DNA from: an uncultured Clostridia bacterium
GTDB lineage: Bacteria > Bacillota > Clostridia > Oscillospirales > Acutalibacteraceae
Direction of reading: 5' to 3'
DNA: 64,000 nt
Assembly (NCBI GenBank): GCA_947632385.1
Contig: CANRPD010000001.1
Location: forward strand, 48,718 to 112,717
Translations under genes and position numbers: made by a program
Notes under the pieces: generated by a model
Databases searched by the model: none
Told to the model about the DNA's origin: nothing
The model's input: the letters and a program-made list of their open reading frames with translations, nothing else
Shown here: in pieces, positions 1 through 14,443 of the stretch
How the letters are laid out: each line of letters starts with the position of its first letter
Numbering within the stretch: position 1 is the first letter of the stretch

Positions 1-1
1 G

Positions 2-1429
2 GACCGGACGTATGCCCTCAACCGGATGCTGGCCCTGCTGGGGTGCAACGAATACGAACCCAAAGAGGGTGCGCCCATCCGGTATCCGGCCGAGGCGTTG
101 GAGCCCCTGTGCGCATGGGCCGCGCAGCAGGGCCGGTTTTCCCCGGATACCCAGGACGCCCGGGATCAGTTCGACACGGAGCTGATGAACTGCATGATGC
201 CCCGGTCCTCCCAGGTGGTCCGCCGGTTTTATGAGCAGTATGCGGTGGACAAGCAGGCGGCCACCGACGCCTACTACCGCCTGAGCATCGCTTCCAACTA
301 CATTCGGGCGGACCGCATCGCCCGGGACCGGAAATGGACCGCCGCCACGCCCTATGGCGACCTGGTGATCACCATCAACCTCTCCAAGCCGGAGAAAGAC
401 CCCCGGGCCATTGCCGCAGCCAAGAGCGCGCCCCAGTCGGGCTATCCCAAGTGTGCCCTCTGCCGGGAAAACGAAGGCTTTTTGGGCAGCGCCAACCAGG
501 CGGCCCGGGGCAATCACCGGCTGATCCCCCTGGAGCTGCTGGGAGAGCGCTGGTATCTCCAATATTCACCCTATGTCTATTACAACGAGCACTGCATCGT
601 TTTAAGCGAGGAGCACCGCCCCATGCGGGTCAGCCGGGAGTCCTTTGCCCGCCTGCTGGAGCTGGTGACGCTGCTGCCTCACTATTTTGTCGGTTCCAAT
701 GCGGATCTCCCCATCGTGGGCGGGTCCATCCTGACCCACGACCACTTCCAGGGGGGCCGCTACGAGTTCCCCATGGCCAAGGCCCCTTTGCGGGAGACGC
801 TGTCGTTCTCAGGCTTTCCCCAGGTGGAGGCCGGCATCGTCCGCTGGCCCATGTCGGTGATCCGACTGCGCTCGGCGGACAAGGAAGCCCTGACGGAGCT
901 GGCGGACCGCATTTTGGGCAGCTGGCGGCAGTACAGCGACCCCACGGTGGACATCCTCAGCCACACCGGGGACACGCCACACAACACCGTCACCCCCATT
1001 GCCCGCCGCCGGGGCCAGGACTATGAGCTGGACCTGGTGCTGCGCAACAACCGCACCACCGAAGCCCATCCCCTGGGGCTGTTCCATCCCCATGCCCAGT
1101 ACCATCACATCAAAAAAGAAAACATCGGCCTCATCGAGGTCATGGGACTGGCCATTCTGCCGCCCCGCCTGCTCACGGAGACCGAGACCCTCATCGAAGC
1201 CCTGTCCGATCCCCACCGGGCGCCGGAGCTGCTGGATCGGGAGGACATGCACAAGCATCGGCTGTGGTATGAGGAGCTGAAGGCCCAGGGGGTCACCGCA
1301 GCCAACGCCCGCCAGGCGGTCCAGGACGGCGTGGGGGCGATCTTTGGCAAGATCTTGGGCAACGCCGGTGTCTTCAAGGACGACGAAGCCGGACGGAGGG
1401 CCTTCCGCCGGTTTACCGATCAGGTATGA
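2..1429 (+). CDS. galT: UDP-glucose--hexose-1-phosphate uridylyltransferase, class II (5' end outside window)
   Basis: Transfers UMP between UDP-glucose and galactose-1-phosphate in the Leloir pathway. The frame is open from base 2 with no start, so the N-terminus lies upstream of the window; about 475 residues are visible, against roughly 490-500 for the Firmicutes class II family. Supporting features are a cysteine pair CALC near base 460, the GGSILTHDHFQGG active-site region near bases 720-755, and the NNRTTEAHPLG and HPHAQYHHIKKENIGLIE stretches in the C-terminal half. It overlaps comF by four bases (ATGA), implying translational coupling. A galactokinase may lie just upstream but cannot be seen. 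Family assignment is secure. Confidence 0.95.
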   Translation, partial: DRTYALNRMLALLGCNEYEPKEGAPIRYPAEALEPLCAWAAQQGRFSPDTQDARDQFDTELMNCMMPRSSQVVRRFYEQYAVDKQAATDAYYRLSIASNYIRADRIARDRKWTAATPYGDLVITINLSKPEKDPRAIAAAKSAPQSGYPKCALCRENEGFLGSANQAARGNHRLIPLELLGERWYLQYSPYVYYNEHCIVLSEEHRPMRVSRESFARLLELVTLLPHYFVGSNADLPIVGGSILTHDHFQGGRYEFPMAKAPLRETLSFSGFPQVEAGIVRWPMSVIRLRSADKEALTELADRILGSWRQYSDPTVDILSHTGDTPHNTVTPIARRRGQDYELDLVLRNNRTTEAHPLGLFHPHAQYHHIKKENIGLIEVMGLAILPPRLLTETETLIEALSDPHRAPELLDREDMHKHRLWYEELKAQGVTAANARQAVQDGVGAIFGKILGNAGVFKDDEAGRRAFRRFTDQV

Positions 1430-2073
1430 GCTCGTTCCTGTCCCGCTTCCTCCAGGCGCTTTTTCCGCCCAAGTGCCTGGTGTGCGGCCGGCCCGCTCCG
1501 GAGGGGCTCTGCCCCGCCTGCCGAAAACAGCTGCCTCCAGAGCCCCTGTGCCGCACGCTGACCCTGCCGGACGGCAACAATCTGCCGGTCCGGTGCCCGC
1601 TGCCGTATGAGGGGCCCTATCGGGAGGCGCTGCACCGGCTGAAATTTCAGGGCCGCCGTGCCCTGGCCCAGCCGTTGGGGACGCTGATGGCCCGGGCCGT
1701 GTCCTCCGGGGCTGCCTATGACGGCGTGACCTATGTCCCCCTTTCGGAAAAAAGCCGGCGCGCCCGGGGCTACGACCAAAGCCGCCTGCTGGCGGACCGG
1801 GTGGGGGCCCTGTTGCAGCTGCCGGTGCTGGAGCTGCTCAGCAAGGTCCGGGAGACGGACGTACAGCACCAGCTGCCGGGCAGTCAGCGCATGGAAAACG
1901 TGCGGGGCGCCTATCAGGCGAAAAATGCCGCCGGGCTGCGGCTTTTGCTCATCGACGACATCGTCACCACGGGAGCGACGCTCCTCACCTGCGCCCAGAC
2001 CCTGTACGGAGCGGGCGCGGCAGCCGTAGACGGCCTGTGTGCGGCGGACACCGCCGGACCCGAGAGAACCTAA
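1426..2073 (+). CDS. comF: ComF family phosphoribosyltransferase-like protein
   Basis: A 215-residue member of the ComF/GntX family, linked to DNA uptake in naturally competent bacteria but found much more widely. The N-terminus has a four-cysteine zinc finger (C17, C20, C29, C32). The C-terminal half is a type I phosphoribosyltransferase fold with a PRPP-binding loop LLIDDIVTTGATL near residues 175-188. Its ATG overlaps the galT stop codon. No other competence gene lies nearby, so a competence role is not supported by context and the biochemical function is open. Confidence 0.88.
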   Translation: MSSFLSRFLQALFPPKCLVCGRPAPEGLCPACRKQLPPEPLCRTLTLPDGNNLPVRCPLPYEGPYREALHRLKFQGRRALAQPLGTLMARAVSSGAAYDGVTYVPLSEKSRRARGYDQSRLLADRVGALLQLPVLELLSKVRETDVQHQLPGSQRMENVRGAYQAKNAAGLRLLLIDDIVTTGATLLTCAQTLYGAGAAAVDGLCAADTAGPERT

Positions 2074-2088
2074 ATGGAGGCGATCACC

Positions 2089-2655
2089 ATGGATATGGAA
2101 AAAATACGACGGGCTGTCCGGGACATCCTGGAGGCCATTGGGGAGGACCCCGACCGGGAGGGCCTGCAGGAGACGCCGGACCGGGTGGCGCGGATGTACG
2201 GGGAGATCTTCTCCGGGCTTTCCGCAGACCCCACCCAGCACCTGAAGATCTTTCACGAGCAGGGCAAGCACGATGAGCTGGTCCTGGTCAAGGACATCCC
2301 CCTCTACTCGGTCTGCGAGCACCACCTGCTGCCCTTTGTGGGCAAGGCCCATATCGCGTACATTCCTAGGGACGGCAAGATCATCGGGCTTTCCAAATTT
2401 GCCCGGATCGTGGACTGCTTTGCCCGCCGTCCCCAGGTCCAGGAACGGCTGACGGGGCAGATCGCGGACTTCCTCTACGACCATCTGACGCCCCAGGGCG
2501 TGGCGGTCTTTTTGGAAGCGGAGCACCTGTGCATGACCATGCGGGGCGCCCGTGCGGCCGGGGCCCTGACCCGGACTTCTGCTCTGCGGGGCATCATGCG
2601 TTCCGATCCCCGCACCCGGGCGGAGGTCACGGCGCTGCTCTCCGGAAACCGATGA
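2089..2655 (+). CDS. folE: GTP cyclohydrolase I (FolE)
   Basis: First step of folate synthesis: GTP to 7,8-dihydroneopterin triphosphate. Numbering from the ATG at 2089, the zinc ligands are C76, H79 (CEHH motif) and C148 ([10 protein letters not shown]). Length is 188 residues, typical for the family. An in-frame ATG at 2074 abuts the comF stop, but the GGAGG at 2077-2081 sits inside that reading and correctly spaces the ATG at 2089, so the later start is preferred. The gene ends in an ATGA overlap with folP and begins a folE-folP-folB-folK run. Confidence 0.95.
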   Translation: MDMEKIRRAVRDILEAIGEDPDREGLQETPDRVARMYGEIFSGLSADPTQHLKIFHEQGKHDELVLVKDIPLYSVCEHHLLPFVGKAHIAYIPRDGKIIGLSKFARIVDCFARRPQVQERLTGQIADFLYDHLTPQGVAVFLEAEHLCMTMRGARAAGALTRTSALRGIMRSDPRTRAEVTALLSGNR

Positions 2656-3470
2656 GCCCGGCGGTCTTTCGGGCGCGGGACAAGCGCTTTCCCCTGGACC
2701 GGGTGTACGTCATGGGGATCCTCAACGTGACCCCGGATTCGTTTTCCGACGGTGGCCGCTACTTTGGCGAGGACGCCGCCATGGCCCGGGCGGTGCAGAT
2801 GGCTCAGGAGGGCGCAGATATCATCGACATCGGCGGCCAGTCCACCCGGCCAGGGTACACGCCCATCTCTCCCGAGGAAGAATGGGCGCGGATCCGTGCG
2901 GTCCTGCCCCGGGTGATCCGGGAGACCGGACGGGCGGTGTCCGTGGACACATTTTACCCCTGGGTGGCGATTCGGGCGCTGGAGGCCGGAGCCCACATCC
3001 TCAACGATGTGACGGGCTTTTCGGAGGCCATGTTTCAGGCGGCGGCCGGGTCCGGCTGCGGCTGTGTGGTCACCTTCCCTCGGGGCGGCGCGGGAGCAGA
3101 TGTCTGTACCGCGGCTCACCGCTTCTTTTTGGACCGCCTGGAAATGGCCCGGCGTTCCGGCATCGACGGGGAGCAGCTGTGTTTCGATCCCGGCATCGGC
3201 TTTGGCAAAACCATGGACGAAAACCTGCGGCTGCTGGCCCGGGTGGACCGCACCCGGGTCCCCGGGACGGCGTTCCTCATGGCAGCCTCCCGCAAGCGGG
3301 TCACGGGCTTTCCCTGCGGCGACCCGCCCTTTGCAGAACGCTTGCCCGCCACGCTGGCGGCGCACACCGCTGCCATTCTGGGCGGGGCGGATCTGGTGCG
3401 GGTCCACGATGTGAAGGAAGGGGTCCAGGCGGCCCAAATGGCCCTGGCCCTTCGTCAGGCAAAGGAGTGA
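2652..3470 (+). CDS. folP: Dihydropteroate synthase
   Basis: Condenses hydroxymethyl-dihydropterin pyrophosphate with p-aminobenzoate to give dihydropteroate; it is the sulfonamide target. The 272-residue TIM barrel carries the family blocks [49 protein letters not shown] and an SRKR phosphate-binding loop. The start ATG overlaps the folE stop, which excludes longer in-frame readings running back into folE. Confidence 0.95.
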   Translation: MSPAVFRARDKRFPLDRVYVMGILNVTPDSFSDGGRYFGEDAAMARAVQMAQEGADIIDIGGQSTRPGYTPISPEEEWARIRAVLPRVIRETGRAVSVDTFYPWVAIRALEAGAHILNDVTGFSEAMFQAAAGSGCGCVVTFPRGGAGADVCTAAHRFFLDRLEMARRSGIDGEQLCFDPGIGFGKTMDENLRLLARVDRTRVPGTAFLMAASRKRVTGFPCGDPPFAERLPATLAAHTAAILGGADLVRVHDVKEGVQAAQMALALRQAKE

Positions 3471-3475
3471 TTCCC

Positions 3476-3865
3476 ATGGACAAGATCCTGCTCAAAGGTC
3501 TGGAGATCTTCGCATATCACGGGGTGAACCCGGAGGAAAAGGCGGACGGGCAGACTTTCCAGCTCGATCTGACGCTGGAGGCGGATCTTTCCGCTGCCCG
3601 GCACAGCGACGATCTCAACGACACGGTGAACTATGCCGCCGTCCGGAAAACGGTCCAGCGGGCGTTCACTGCGGAAAAGTATGACCTCATCGAGCGGGCG
3701 GCCCAGGTCGTCTGCGATGCGGTCCTGGGGGAACACCCGCAGGTGCAGCGGGTCACGGTGCTGCTGAAAAAACCGAATGCCCCCATGAATGCGGTCTTTG
3801 ACTACGCCGGGGTCGAGATCACCCAGGCCCGGGCGGAGAACCCTGGGAAAGGAGATGCTACGTAG
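3476..3865 (+). CDS. folB: Dihydroneopterin aldolase
   Basis: Converts dihydroneopterin to 6-hydroxymethyl-dihydropterin and glycolaldehyde. It is 129 residues long, as usual. Visible features are the YHGVNPEEK segment, the conserved LNDTVNYAAV stretch and the active-site lysine region LLKKPNAP. The start follows AAAGGAG, whose last bases overlap the folP stop. The TAG stop is directly followed by the ATG of the next gene. Confidence 0.93.
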   Translation: MDKILLKGLEIFAYHGVNPEEKADGQTFQLDLTLEADLSAARHSDDLNDTVNYAAVRKTVQRAFTAEKYDLIERAAQVVCDAVLGEHPQVQRVTVLLKKPNAPMNAVFDYAGVEITQARAENPGKGDAT

Positions 3866-5221
3866 ATGAAAGCGGTCTTAGGCCTGGGTGCCAACCTGGG
3901 CGACCGGGTGGGGAACCTGCAAAAGGCGGTCTTTGCCGTTTCGCAGCTGCCGGATACCCAGGTCCTGGCGGTCTCCGGCGTCTATGAGACCGAACCCTTC
4001 GACGTGCTGTCTCCACAGGACCAGTACCTGAATGCGTGCCTGCTGGTGGAGACGAAGTGCCCGCCGGAGGACCTGCTGGCATCCTGCCTGCAGATCGAAT
4101 CCGCCTTGGGTCGGGTGCGCACGGAATACCACGGGGCGCGCACCGTGGACATCGACATTTTGCTCGTAGAGGGGTACGAGAGCCACACCCCGCGGCTCAC
4201 TGTGCCGCATACGGGCATTTTGGAACGGGCCTTTGTGCTGGTCCCCCTGCTGGACCTGTTCCCCACGGGAGAAGCCCTGGGCTTTTCCTTTGGGCAGGCA
4301 TTGGCGCAGGTGGATCGGACAGGTGTGGTCCCGTTTGGAGAACTTTTCAGCGAGAAAGGAAGGAAAGCCATGGATCGAAAAGTCATTTCTGTCTTGGAGA
4401 CGGTGGACGTTGCCACCGGAGAGCGCCGTGTGGAGCACACGTTCGACAAGACCATCGAAGCGCCCAACTGGCTTGCGCCGGACACCCTGCTGTACAACAG
4501 CGGCGGAGAGCTCTGGTTCTACACGCTTTCCACCGGGGAAAGCACCCTGCTGGATACGGGGACGGTGCGGTTCTGCAACAATGACCACGTGATCTCGCCG
4601 GACGGCAAATATGTGGGCATTTCCAGCGGCGCCGCCGGGGATTGGCGCTCTGCGGTGTACATCTGTCCCCTCACCGGCGGAGAGCCCCGCCGCGTCACGG
4701 AGAACACCCCCAGCTATCTCCACGGGTGGTCGCCGGACGGCAAGACCCTGGCCTACTGCGCGGAGCGCAACGGCAATTTCGACGTGTACACCATCCCGGT
4801 GGAGGGGGGAGAGGAGACCCGGCTCACCGTGGCGGAAGGGCTGGACGACGGCCCCGAATATGCCCCGGACGGGCAGCAGATCTGGTTCAATTCCGTGCGT
4901 TCCGGCCTGATGCAGGTCTGGCGCATGAACCCGGACGGCACCCAGCAGGTCCGGGTCACCAAGGACGAGGAGAGCAACTGCTGGTTCCCCCACCTTTCTC
5001 CGGACGGCCGGACCGTGGCTTATATCGCCTACAAAAAGGGCGATGTACAGCCGGGGGACCACCCGCCCCAGAAGAACGTGGAGATCCGGCTGATAGATGC
5101 CGACGGCGGGAACACCCGGGTGCTGGTCCGACTCTTTGGCGGACAGGGCACCCTGAACGTCAACAGCTGGTCGCCGGACGGCAAGCGCCTGGCCTTTGTC
5201 AGCTACCGTCTGGCAGACTGA
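3866..5221 (+). CDS. folK: Fusion: HPPK (FolK) + TolB-like beta-propeller
   Basis: Residues 1-160 are 6-hydroxymethyl-dihydropterin pyrophosphokinase, with LGANLGDR at the N-terminus, VYETEPF, and the Mg-binding D95 and D97 in VDIDILL. Residues 169-451 are a TolB/WD40-like propeller with repeated SPDGK, PDGTQQ and WSPDGK motifs. No stop codon separates the two, so the reading frame encodes a 451-residue fusion. A good internal ribosome site and ATG at 4370 could also yield the 283-residue propeller alone, the size of free-standing TolB-like proteins. The folate role of the first half is secure; the propeller's role is unknown. A lost stop codon or sequencing error is possible. Confidence 0.88.
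   Translation: MKAVLGLGANLGDRVGNLQKAVFAVSQLPDTQVLAVSGVYETEPFDVLSPQDQYLNACLLVETKCPPEDLLASCLQIESALGRVRTEYHGARTVDIDILLVEGYESHTPRLTVPHTGILERAFVLVPLLDLFPTGEALGFSFGQALAQVDRTGVVPFGELFSEKGRKAMDRKVISVLETVDVATGERRVEHTFDKTIEAPNWLAPDTLLYNSGGELWFYTLSTGESTLLDTGTVRFCNNDHVISPDGKYVGISSGAAGDWRSAVYICPLTGGEPRRVTENTPSYLHGWSPDGKTLAYCAERNGNFDVYTIPVEGGEETRLTVAEGLDDGPEYAPDGQQIWFNSVRSGLMQVWRMNPDGTQQVRVTKDEESNCWFPHLSPDGRTVAYIAYKKGDVQPGDHPPQKNVEIRLIDADGGNTRVLVRLFGGQGTLNVNSWSPDGKRLAFVSYRLAD
4357..4372 (+). promoter_or_regulatory. Internal ribosome site and start inside folK-tolB fusion
   Basis: AGGAAGG at 4357-4363, six bases before an in-frame ATG at 4370. The spacing is ideal and lies exactly at the junction between the FolK and propeller parts. 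This suggests that the propeller is, or recently was, translated as a separate protein. Confidence 0.6.
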
Positions 5222-5248
5222 CGGTCGTTTTCACAGCGCATCGCTTGA

Positions 5249-5277
5249 GAGGACGCTTTTGGGCGTCCTCTTTTTTT
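5249..5277 (+). terminator. Rho-independent terminator after folate operon
   Basis: Eight-base-pair stem GAGGACGC / GCGTCCTC with a six-base loop, followed by seven T. It lies 27 bases after the fusion gene's stop and closes the galT-to-folK transcript. Confidence 0.9.
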
Positions 5278-5380
5278 GCCGGTATCTGCGTCCGGCGGAC
5301 CTGCCTGCGGGTCCCGGCGCCCGCCCACCCGCCCTCCGCCCCGCCGTCTGGGCCGGGGCCCAGGCGCTTTTCGCCCAGCG

Positions 5381-5410
5381 AAAAGCCGCCGAACCCTTGG
5401 GTTCGGCGGC
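5381..5410 (-). terminator. Terminator for the GT-C glycosyltransferase (minus strand)
   Basis: Stem GCCGCCGAACCC with its exact complement around a two-base centre at 5385-5410. Read on the minus strand it is followed by TTTT, about 20 bases beyond the stop of the glycosyltransferase gene. Confidence 0.75.
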
Positions 5411-5431
5411 GGGGCGGCCCGGCTTCGGCCG

Positions 5432-11703
<6,272 letters not shown>

Positions 11704-11725
11704 TCCATCCTTTTCCAACCCATCC

Positions 11726-11760
11726 GGACGGACAGCTTCCCGCTGTCCGTCCTTGTCTGT
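11726..11760 (+). terminator. Likely terminator after lacZ
   Basis: Eleven-base-pair stem GGACGGACAGC / GCTGTCCGTCC with a five-base loop, followed by TTGTCTGT. The T tract is weak. It lies 22 bases after the lacZ stop, at the left edge of the repeat mosaic. Confidence 0.6.
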
Positions 11761-11765
11761 GCCCG

Positions 11766-12030
11766 GGTCCGTGGCCGGACGGGCCAAGCCGCGGCCCCTG
11801 CCGGGGCAGGGCAAGTCGCGCCTCGCGCGTTCCGCGCTGACGCCTACTAGAAAAAGGTGGGTCGTCGCGCCCTGTCCGTGCCAGGACGGGGCAAAGCCGC
11901 GGGCCAGCACCTACTGGAAATCAGTGGGTCGTCGCGCCCGCCGGTGGCCCGACAGGCCTGTGTCGCGGGCCAGCGCCTACTGGAAAAAAGCAAGCCATCG
12001 CGCCCGCCGGTTTGCAAAACCGGCAAGGGC
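11766..12030. repeat. GC-rich structured repeat units, locus 1 (three units)
   Basis: Roughly 90-base units sharing the words AAGTCGCG or AAGCCGCG, GCCTACT and TCGCGCC. Each contains short self-complementary hairpins, for example GTCCG-TGGC-CGGAC at 11767-11780, CCCTGC-CGGG-GCAGGG, and CCGGTTT...AAACCGG near 12007-12022. Later units keep pairing while bases change (CCTACTGG with TCAGTGGG or CCAGTGGG). No protein-like reading is visible; frames through it are Arg/Pro/Gly-rich and unrelated to any family I know. Confidence 0.75.
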
Positions 12031-12045
12031 CCCCACCCGCCTCCC

Positions 12046-12140
12046 CCGTCTCGCCGCCTGCGCCTTTCGGCGCAGGCGCTTTTGCTCCGCAAAAGTGGGG
12101 GATGGGGTCGAAGTTCAGACCCCATCCCCCCGCGAGACGG
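12046..12140. repeat. Four-way-junction element, copy A
   Basis: Outer stem CCGTCTCGC (12046-12054) pairs with GCGAGACGG (12132-12140). It encloses three perfect hairpins: 9 bp at 12056-12077 with loop TTTC, 7 bp at 12079-12095 (CTTTTGC / GCAAAAG, loop TCC) and 13 bp at 12097-12130. Only one or two bases lie between helices, so the whole unit can close as a four-way junction. Copies B and C keep the same design with different stem sequences. Confidence 0.85.
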
Positions 12141-12170
12141 CAGCCGGTGGCTCAGCAGCCAAAACCCCTT

Positions 12171-12359
12171 CCAGCCCGCTTCCGGCCCCTTTTTGCCCCC
12201 TTCCGGTCCACTTCCGGTATGGTTCAGACCCTGTTTTTGCCGGTTCACGACATTTGTTCAAATATGAACAAATTGTAAATTTTAAATTATTTTCAAAAAA
12301 GTTTCCCTCTCCAGGGAAACTTTACCCCTTTTAATAGGGGATATATGGGAGGACTTTTA
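12171..12359. repeat. Palindrome-hairpin module, locus 1
   Basis: This stretch matches 34330-34510 closely. It has a CCTTCCGGT-rich lead, then ATTTGTTCA and its exact complement around AATA (12252-12273), then an AT-rich stretch. Next comes an 11-bp hairpin AAAGTTTCCCT / AGGGAAACTTT (12298-12323), then GGGGATATATGGGAGGAC. The A-stem-T layout of the hairpin could act as a bidirectional terminator; the palindrome resembles a dimeric-protein site. Both roles are inference. Confidence 0.75.
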
Positions 12360-12470
12360 TCCGTGGCCGGACGGGCCAAGCCGCGGCCCCTGCCGGGGCA
12401 GGGCAAGTCGCGGGGCGCGCGGTCCCCGCGCTGACGCCTACTGGAAACCAGTGGGTTGTCGCGCCCATCA
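12360..12470. repeat. Second copy of the GC-rich unit, with a 53-bp perfect duplicate
   Basis: Bases 12360-12412 are identical to 11768-11820. The unit continues with GCGCGG-TC-CCGCGC and CCTACTGG-AAA-CCAGTGGG hairpins and ends in GTCGCGCCC. It directly follows the palindrome-hairpin module. Confidence 0.8.
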
Positions 12471-12510
12471 GTTTCCGATTTCCGCAAGTTTCTCCTGCGA
12501 ATCTCACCAA

Positions 12511-12634
12511 CTTGCACGAACCCCGCCGCAACCCCTCGATTCCCAGCTCCAACCCGCTCAATTTCCCCTTTGAACGTGCCGGAACGCAACTCCGCCCCAC
12601 CAAAAAATCCATCTCGCCCGCCCACCCGCCTCCC
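12511..12634. repeat. Shared linker module, locus 1
   Basis: This stretch closely matches 34030-34152. Both begin TTGCACGAACCCCGCC, pass through CCCGCTCAATT and TTTGAACGTGCCGGAA, and end CCCACCCGCCTCCCC just before a four-way-junction element. I see no gene in it. Confidence 0.7.
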
Positions 12635-12717
12635 CCGTCTCGCCGCCTGCTCCGCAGGCGCTTTTGCTCCGCAAAAGGGAGGGTGGGCCAAGAACAGGCC
12701 CACCCTCCGCGAGACGG
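12635..12717. repeat. Four-way-junction element, copy B
   Basis: It has the same outer stem as copy A (12635-12643 with 12709-12717). Hairpin 1 is GCCTGC-TCC-GCAGGC, hairpin 2 is the invariant CTTTTGC-TCC-GCAAAAG, and hairpin 3 is a 12-bp stem 12678-12689 / 12697-12708. Hairpins 1 and 3 differ from copy A on both arms yet still pair fully. The remaining bases to the GNAT stop at 12811 are C-rich and show nothing I can name. Confidence 0.85.
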
Positions 12718-12810
12718 CAGTTGCACCGAACCCTGCCCGAACCCCGCCCCAGCCCCGCAAAAACGCCCCTCCAGCTGCTCCAGGCCCCTTTTTGCCGGGC
12801 ACAAGCAGGC

Positions 12811-13713
12811 TCACAGCGCCTTTTGGGCCATCATGTAGTAGGCAGACGGCGCAAACCCCGCCCGGCCGTAGAGCCGCTCCAGGCCGGAGTAGGTGTAGCC
12901 CAGAAACCCCTGCCGCATCCCGGCGCCCCGCATGACTGCCACCGCAAACCGGCACAGGCGGGTGGCCGTGCCCCGGTGCTGGCCCTCCGGCCGAACGGCG
13001 GTGCAGCCCAGGCTGCCCACCCCCGGTCCCTCCACGCCCAGGGAAACCAGCAGCCCGCCCAGCGCCTCCCCCTGGGGAGAGACCGCGATCACGGCCCGTT
13101 CCGGCGCATGTTCGGCATAGCAGTCCGGGTTTTGGTAGTATTTTTCAAACCCAGGTTCGGCGGCCCGCACCGCAGCGCACAGGGCTTCCCGGTCCTCCGG
13201 CCGGGCCCAGCGGCAGCGCACGCCGTTTTCCGGGAGAGCTTGGCCCGGCAGCGGCCGGGAGAGGTCCACCGTCATGTCGAAAAAATCGCAGTCCGCGGCG
13301 TGGCGATAGCCCCGCTTGGCGAAAAACCGGGCGGCCTCGTCGGTGAGCCCCGCCGGGATGTGGGTCTCGTCGCCGCCGAAAAAGCTCTTTCCGGTGGGCA
13401 CGCCGGGGGTGAGGTAGCCGTCGCCTGCCCCCACGGTGAGTTGGGGTTCGCCGGCGGCCCGGGCGGCGTCCTCCGCCCGGCGCAGCAGCGCCCCGCCCAG
13501 CCCCTGCCGCCGCAGCGGCTCGTCCACCGCCAGCAGCAGGACCGTTCCGGCCTGCAGCACGGCAGCGGCCGCCAGCTGGCCCCCCGCCCGGTGGGCAAAC
13601 ACCCGGTTTCTCGGGTCCGACAGCACCCGGAGCAGGGTGTTTGCGGCCCGGTAGGAAAAGGGAAAGCAGCGCCGGAACAGCCCGGCCAGCTCCCCCGGCG
13701 TGGCAGTCATCAT
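12811..13713 (-). CDS. Tandem-domain GNAT N-acetyltransferase
   Basis: A 300-residue protein with two acetyltransferase-like halves. The first has an RRQGLGGALL acetyl-CoA loop near residue 68; the second has RPEGQHRGTATRL near residue 240 and ends in the YGRAGF motif usual for GNAT C-termini. The substrate is unknown. The start is the ATG at 13713 (a second ATG follows directly), preceded by GCAGGAGG. That ribosome site abuts the last unit of the repeat array, so the array probably forms this gene's upstream transcript region. The repeats keep one frame open further upstream, but their irregular spacing argues against coding. Confidence 0.82.
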   Translation of the reverse strand: MMTATPGELAGLFRRCFPFSYRAANTLLRVLSDPRNRVFAHRAGGQLAAAAVLQAGTVLLLAVDEPLRRQGLGGALLRRAEDAARAAGEPQLTVGAGDGYLTPGVPTGKSFFGGDETHIPAGLTDEAARFFAKRGYRHAADCDFFDMTVDLSRPLPGQALPENGVRCRWARPEDREALCAAVRAAEPGFEKYYQNPDCYAEHAPERAVIAVSPQGEALGGLLVSLGVEGPGVGSLGCTAVRPEGQHRGTATRLCRFAVAVMRGAGMRQGFLGYTYSGLERLYGRAGFAPSAYYMMAQKAL

Positions 13714-13725
13714 GGTCCATCCTCC

Positions 13726-14443
13726 TGCAAAATCAAGCCGGAAACGCGCACCATCCCGCCATTTTCCGGAACACTCGGGCTCGCGCCGGTTGGGCCTGCT
13801 GCCCGGCCAACTCTCCTGCAAAATCAGGCTGGAATGTGCATCGTCCCGCCGTTTTCCGGAACACTCGGGCTCGCGCCGGTTGGGCCTGCTGCCCGGCCAA
13901 CTCGCTTGCAAAATCAGGCCGGAACGTGCATCGTCCCGCCATTTTCCGGGAAAATCAGGCCGCGCCCGGCCGTGTTCATTCTCCGTGCAAAACGAGCCGA
14001 AATGCGCACCATCCCGCCGTTTTTCGGAACACTCGGGCCCGCGCCGGTTGCGGCTCGCGCCCCGCCGGCCCACTCGCTTGCAAAATCAAGCCGAAACGCG
14101 CTTCATCCCGCCATTTTCCGGGGAATTCATGGCCCGCACCGGGTCAGGCCGCGCCCGGCCCCGTTCATTCTCCGTGCAAAACGAGCCGGAACGTGCATCG
14201 TCCCGCCATTTTCCGGGAAATTCATGGCCCGCACCGGGTCAGACCTCGCCCGGCCCCGTCCATTCTCCGTGCAAAACGAGCCGAAACGCGCACCATCCCG
14301 CCATTTTCCGGAACACTCGGGCCCGCGCCGGTTGGGCCCGCTGCCCGGCCCACTCGCTTGCAAAATCAAGCCGAAACGCGCACCATCCCGCCATTTTCCG
14401 GGAAAATCAGGCCGCACCGGTGGTGCCCCACCGCGCCGCCCGG
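13726..14443. repeat. Eight-unit interspersed repeat array between alr and GNAT gene
   Basis: A ~43-base core starting TGCAAAA and ending TTTTCCGG occurs at 13726, 13817, 13907, 13986, 14089, 14175, 14270 and 14359 (spacings 91, 90, 79, 103, 86, 95, 89). The cores are separated by three spacer kinds. Type A begins AACACTCGGG; types B and C begin GGAATTC/GAAATTC or GAAAATC. Cores after type A always read TGCAAAATCA; cores after B or C always read TGCAAAACGA. Spacings are mostly not multiples of three, so this is not a repetitive protein. Ends of the core can pair (CCGGAA with TTCCGG). Confidence 0.88.

Noticed and set aside
12046..12140. tRNA or tmRNA gene
   Set aside because: The topology is cloverleaf-like, but arm lengths, loops, anticodon and T-loop sequence do not match any tRNA, and no CCA end is present.
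12252..12273. Phage or integrative-element attachment site
   Set aside because: The palindrome recurs at 34407, but no integrase, recombinase or cargo lies between or beside the copies.
13726..14443. CRISPR array
   Set aside because: Cores diverge from each other, the spacers are themselves repeated families, unit length is too great and irregular, and no cas gene is present.
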